6,267 nt of DNA, taken from NCBI RefSeq assembly GCF_900090205.1, contig NZ_LT607802.1, positions 3,235,556 to 3,241,822 of the forward strand, read 5' to 3'. Below the pieces are notes generated by a model. The model searched no databases and was not told where the DNA came from. It saw only the letters and a list, made by a program, of their open reading frames with translations. The stretch comes from Vogesella sp. LIG4 (GTDB lineage Bacteria; Pseudomonadota; Gammaproteobacteria; Burkholderiales; Chromobacteriaceae). Numbering within the stretch: position 1 is the first letter of the stretch; each line of letters begins with the position of its first letter. Below, one piece after another: positions 4,067-6,267 of this stretch. The position numbers and the translations under genes are program-made.

Positions 4067-6267
4067 TTATTCGCCTTTGTCGGCAGGTTTGAACAGCGCC
4101 AGAAAATCTTCACGTGCCGATGCCTGCTGCTTGTCACGGCCGCCGTCTGGTGCGGCGCCGGCAGTGTGTTTGTGAAAACCGGCATTCGCCGCTTCACCCT
4201 GTGCCGGGTTGTGGTAATCCACGGCCACCGGGATGTCGTACACCACGCCATTGGCCAGTTCCAGCTTGTATTTCTGCACCGGCACGCGGTGCTGCACCTG
4301 GATATGGCCCTGTTCGTCTATCACGCCTTCGCCCTGCAGGGCGCCATCGGCATACAGCTTGTAGGGCATGCCTCCCCAGCTGCTTTTCACCCCCAGCGGC
4401 GACTGATCCACCTTGATGCTGAGCGGGAAAGTTGGCGCATGCTGCGGAAAGGAGGGGTGCGCCGGGGTCATCTTCGCCGGCCCGCTCCAGTCGTGGCTCG
4501 CCCCTTTGAAGCTCACCTTGCCCGGCGCGTGCAGTTCAATCTTGCCGTCCTTGATGCGGATGTAGGCGCCGCCGCAGGTCAGCAGCACCTCTTTCTTGCC
4601 GTTGAACAGCTGGCTGGCGCTCAGGCTGCTGATGGCTACGTCCTTATCCGCCGTCAGTTCCATGGCGTCGCTCTGCGCCTGCACTTGCACCTTGCCCTTG
4701 GCGGCGATCAGCTTCAGCGTGATCCGGTCTTTCACCCCGGCCACAAACAGGCTGATGTGCTGGCCGACGTTGTGCAGCCAGCGCCGGCCCGAGGTCTGGT
4801 TGAGGTCGCGCTGCGCCACTTGGTCGATATTGCTGCCTGCGGCCAACGTCAGGGCGTTGTCGGTGGCGGCGGCGAGGCCGGCCGGGGCGGACAGGATCAG
4901 CAGCGGCTGCTGGCCGGCTTGAGCCAATCCCTCGCCTTTGGTGGCGGTCTTGCCGTCTTTATCGGTATTGCTGCCGGCTTCCCAGGCCTTGAGGGCGGCG
5001 GCGTGGTGTTGCAGGTGGCCATCGGTTTTGTTCGCCCCTTTGCTGTTGTCGGGCTTGATTTCTTCCGGCCCGGTTTCCTGGGTGTCGGCCAGTTGCGCCG
5101 TGGCGGTGTCGGCGAGGCTTTGCGCCAGGCTGAGCGCGGCGTCAAGCTGGCTTTGCGCGCCGTCGCGTGCCAGTTGTTTGCCGCCGGCGCCGGCTTGCGC
5201 TTCGGTGCTGAGCAGCAGGCCGTGCGCGGCGCGGATCGCCCCGTGCCGGTCGGTGCGCAGTTCGAAGCCGTCGCCACGCGCTTGCGCTTTGCCATCGCTG
5301 CGCGGGTGGGCGAGGTAGCCCTGGTTCAGCTGCGTCGTGCCGTGCTCGGAGGACAGCTTGGCCCGCACTTCGCCCGGGCTGTCGTCGAACAGCAGCTCGT
5401 TGTATTGGCCGCCGTGGTGTTCTTTGGATTTGATGCCGGACAGCGTTTTGTTGCCTGGCAGGCTGCCGGCGCCGCTGAACGCCGGCGGCGGGTGGCTGCC
5501 GTTGTACAGCACACCGGTGATCACCGGCCTATCGATATCGCCTTCGATGAAATCGACCAGCACTTCCTGGCCGATGCGCGGGATGAACTGGTGGCCCCAG
5601 GCGGCACCGGCGGAGGGCATGGCGACGCGCAGCCAGCAGCTGGAGCGGTCGTCGAGGTTGGCGCCGATGGTGGGGTGTTCGTCTGGCCGCTGCCAGTGGA
5701 ACTGCACCTTGATGCGGCCGTGGGCGTCGGTGTGCACTTCTTCATTGGCGGGGCCGACTACGGTAGCGGTCTGCGCGCCGCGGGCGCTGGGTTTGGCGTG
5801 GGCGCTGTCGGCGTAGGCCGGGGTGAGCGGCAGGCCGCGGCGCTGGGCGTCGAACTCGCTGCGGAACGGCGCGTCGCTGTCATCGCCGCTGGCGGCCAAC
5901 GTTGGCCGCAAGGCGGTGGGCAGGCTGCGCGCCAGCTCGGCCGGCAGGTTGTTGCGTACGGTCAGCGTCTGGCGGGTGAGCACGAATTCGCGCTGCTCGG
6001 CGCCGTCGCCGTCGTGTGCCGGGTGGCCGTCGAGGCGGAACCACTGCCCGGCCACCAAGCCGCGCACCGCGCCGCCGCCGCTGAAAGTCTTGGCCTGCGC
6101 ATCGTGCGCCTGCTGCCGCAGCCGCGCGTAGTGGCTGAGCTGCTCGGCATCGCTGGCGTAGTAGGCGCCGGGGGCGTCGTAGTGCTGCAAGCTGCTCTGC
6201 AGCCGGCTGCCGTCCAGACCCTGATCCAGCGCCGATTCGTCACCGCTGTGGCCGGTGGCCACCGGCT
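4067..6267 (-). CDS. vgrG: T6SS spike protein VgrG (N-terminus outside window)
   Basis: The frame stays open to the right edge. A GTG at 6262 is in frame, but it lies mid-domain, so the true start is upstream, probably several hundred bases out. Numbering from that GTG, residues 1-150 are the end of the gp27-like base. Residues about 160-255 are the gp5 OB fold, with TATVVGPANEEVHTD, GRIKVQFHW, the SSCWLRVAMPSAGAAWG block and GQEVLVDFIEGDIDRPVITG. Next comes the GSLPGNKTLSGIKS and ELLFDDSPGEV region, typical of long VgrGs. The DUF2345 region then spans about 340-600, broken by a Gln/Ala/Lys-rich hydrophilic linker at about 385-450. Residues about 608-682 form an extension with PYKLYADGALQGEGVIDEQG, which looks transthyretin-like. 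The tail is Ala/Gly-rich and hydrophilic. VgrG trimers cap the Hcp tube and carry effectors, and the next gene is the likely cargo. No DUF4123 adaptor or PAAR gene lies between them. A palindrome sits in frame at residues 117-124. Confidence 0.95.
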   Translation of the reverse strand, partial: PVATGHSGDESALDQGLDGSRLQSSLQHYDAPGAYYASDAEQLSHYARLRQQAHDAQAKTFSGGGAVRGLVAGQWFRLDGHPAHDGDGAEQREFVLTRQTLTVRNNLPAELARSLPTALRPTLAASGDDSDAPFRSEFDAQRRGLPLTPAYADSAHAKPSARGAQTATVVGPANEEVHTDAHGRIKVQFHWQRPDEHPTIGANLDDRSSCWLRVAMPSAGAAWGHQFIPRIGQEVLVDFIEGDIDRPVITGVLYNGSHPPPAFSGAGSLPGNKTLSGIKSKEHHGGQYNELLFDDSPGEVRAKLSSEHGTTQLNQGYLAHPRSDGKAQARGDGFELRTDRHGAIRAAHGLLLSTEAQAGAGGKQLARDGAQSQLDAALSLAQSLADTATAQLADTQETGPEEIKPDNSKGANKTDGHLQHHAAALKAWEAGSNTDKDGKTATKGEGLAQAGQQPLLILSAPAGLAAATDNALTLAAGSNIDQVAQRDLNQTSGRRWLHNVGQHISLFVAGVKDRITLKLIAAKGKVQVQAQSDAMELTADKDVAISSLSASQLFNGKKEVLLTCGGAYIRIKDGKIELHAPGKVSFKGASHDWSGPAKMTPAHPSFPQHAPTFPLSIKVDQSPLGVKSSWGGMPYKLYADGALQGEGVIDEQGHIQVQHRVPVQKYKLELANGVVYDIPVAVDYHNPAQGEAANAGFHKHTAGAAPDGGRDKQQASAREDFLALFKPADKGE
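4074..4078 (-). promoter_or_regulatory. Ribosome binding site of the PLD effector gene
   Basis: On the minus strand AAAGG lies 9 nt before the ATG at 4064, within the last codons of vgrG (K-G-E-stop). It supports this ATG as the effector start and implies that ribosomes finishing vgrG can restart on the effector 2 nt later. Confidence 0.6.
5892..5914. repeat. Palindromic repeat copy 2, inside vgrG
   Basis: This copy has the same 18-bp palindrome (5892-5909) and the same AAGGC flank as 945-967, in the same orientation. It is in the same reading frame too, encoding ALRPTLAA at visible VgrG residues 117-124. It lies in a loop or linker before the OB fold, between SLPT and SGDDSDAP, a stretch that appears poorly conserved among VgrGs. 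Confidence 0.8.

Noticed and set aside
4839..4849. Possible third copy of the palindrome (GCGGCCAACGT)
   Set aside because: Only a half-site matches and the dyad is lost. It encodes the TLAAG of the DUF2345 region, which appears conserved, so chance or protein constraint explains it.
5337..5816. Plus-strand open frame of 159 codons opposite vgrG
   Set aside because: It is a shadow of the conserved VgrG OB-fold region. Its composition is typical of antisense translation.
6260..6262. GTG at 6262 as the true vgrG start
   Set aside because: The frame stays open to the window edge, and the visible residues begin inside the gp27-like base domain of VgrG, so the start must lie upstream.

Overview
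The window is one tightly packed minus-strand gene block that reads as a type VI secretion system (T6SS) effector cassette. Every gene is transcribed right to left, the order is VgrG spike, phospholipase D-type effector, then two tandem immunity lipoproteins, and there is no intergenic space beyond 2 nt. Both edges cut a gene: the N-terminal part of vgrG lies beyond the right edge, and the last part of the second immunity gene lies beyond the left edge.

Layout from right to left in transcription order. Positions 6267-4067 hold a VgrG trimeric spike protein without its N-terminal start. It carries the gp5-like OB fold, the DUF2345 C-terminal region and a short C-terminal extension that resembles a transthyretin-like cargo-docking domain. 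Positions 4064-2073 hold a complete 663-residue phospholipase D-superfamily effector of the Tle5 type with two HKD-like motifs. Positions 2070-997 hold a complete 357-residue Sel1-repeat lipoprotein, the likely cognate immunity protein. Positions 997-1 hold a second Sel1-repeat lipoprotein, about 84% identical to the first by hand alignment, open to the left edge.

Inferred working model: VgrG tips the T6SS needle and its C-terminal extension docks the Tle5 enzyme. The enzyme is injected into the periplasm of a competing bacterium and cleaves membrane phospholipids. The two lipoproteins, exported and lipid-anchored facing the periplasm, protect the producer and its siblings. The vgrG-tle5-tandem immunity arrangement is already known in outline (for example the PldB locus of Pseudomonas aeruginosa, which carries several immunity paralogues), so the window is a good example of a described system rather than a new one. 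Less expected details are an 18-bp perfect palindrome found in two unrelated genes and translated in the same frame in both, a mosaic divergence pattern between the immunity paralogues, and an Asn in place of the HKD aspartate in the second catalytic motif.

Organism: GC is high in vgrG (about 75% in a hand-counted 60-base stretch near its visible 5' end) and falls to about 50% in parts of the effector and immunity genes. Together with the VgrG architecture this suggests a Gram-negative beta- or gammaproteobacterium, possibly Neisseriales such as the Chromobacterium/Vogesella group. That placement is an impression, not a demonstration. No RNA gene, CRISPR array, insertion sequence, promoter or terminator is visible, and no gene-free stretch exceeds a few bases.
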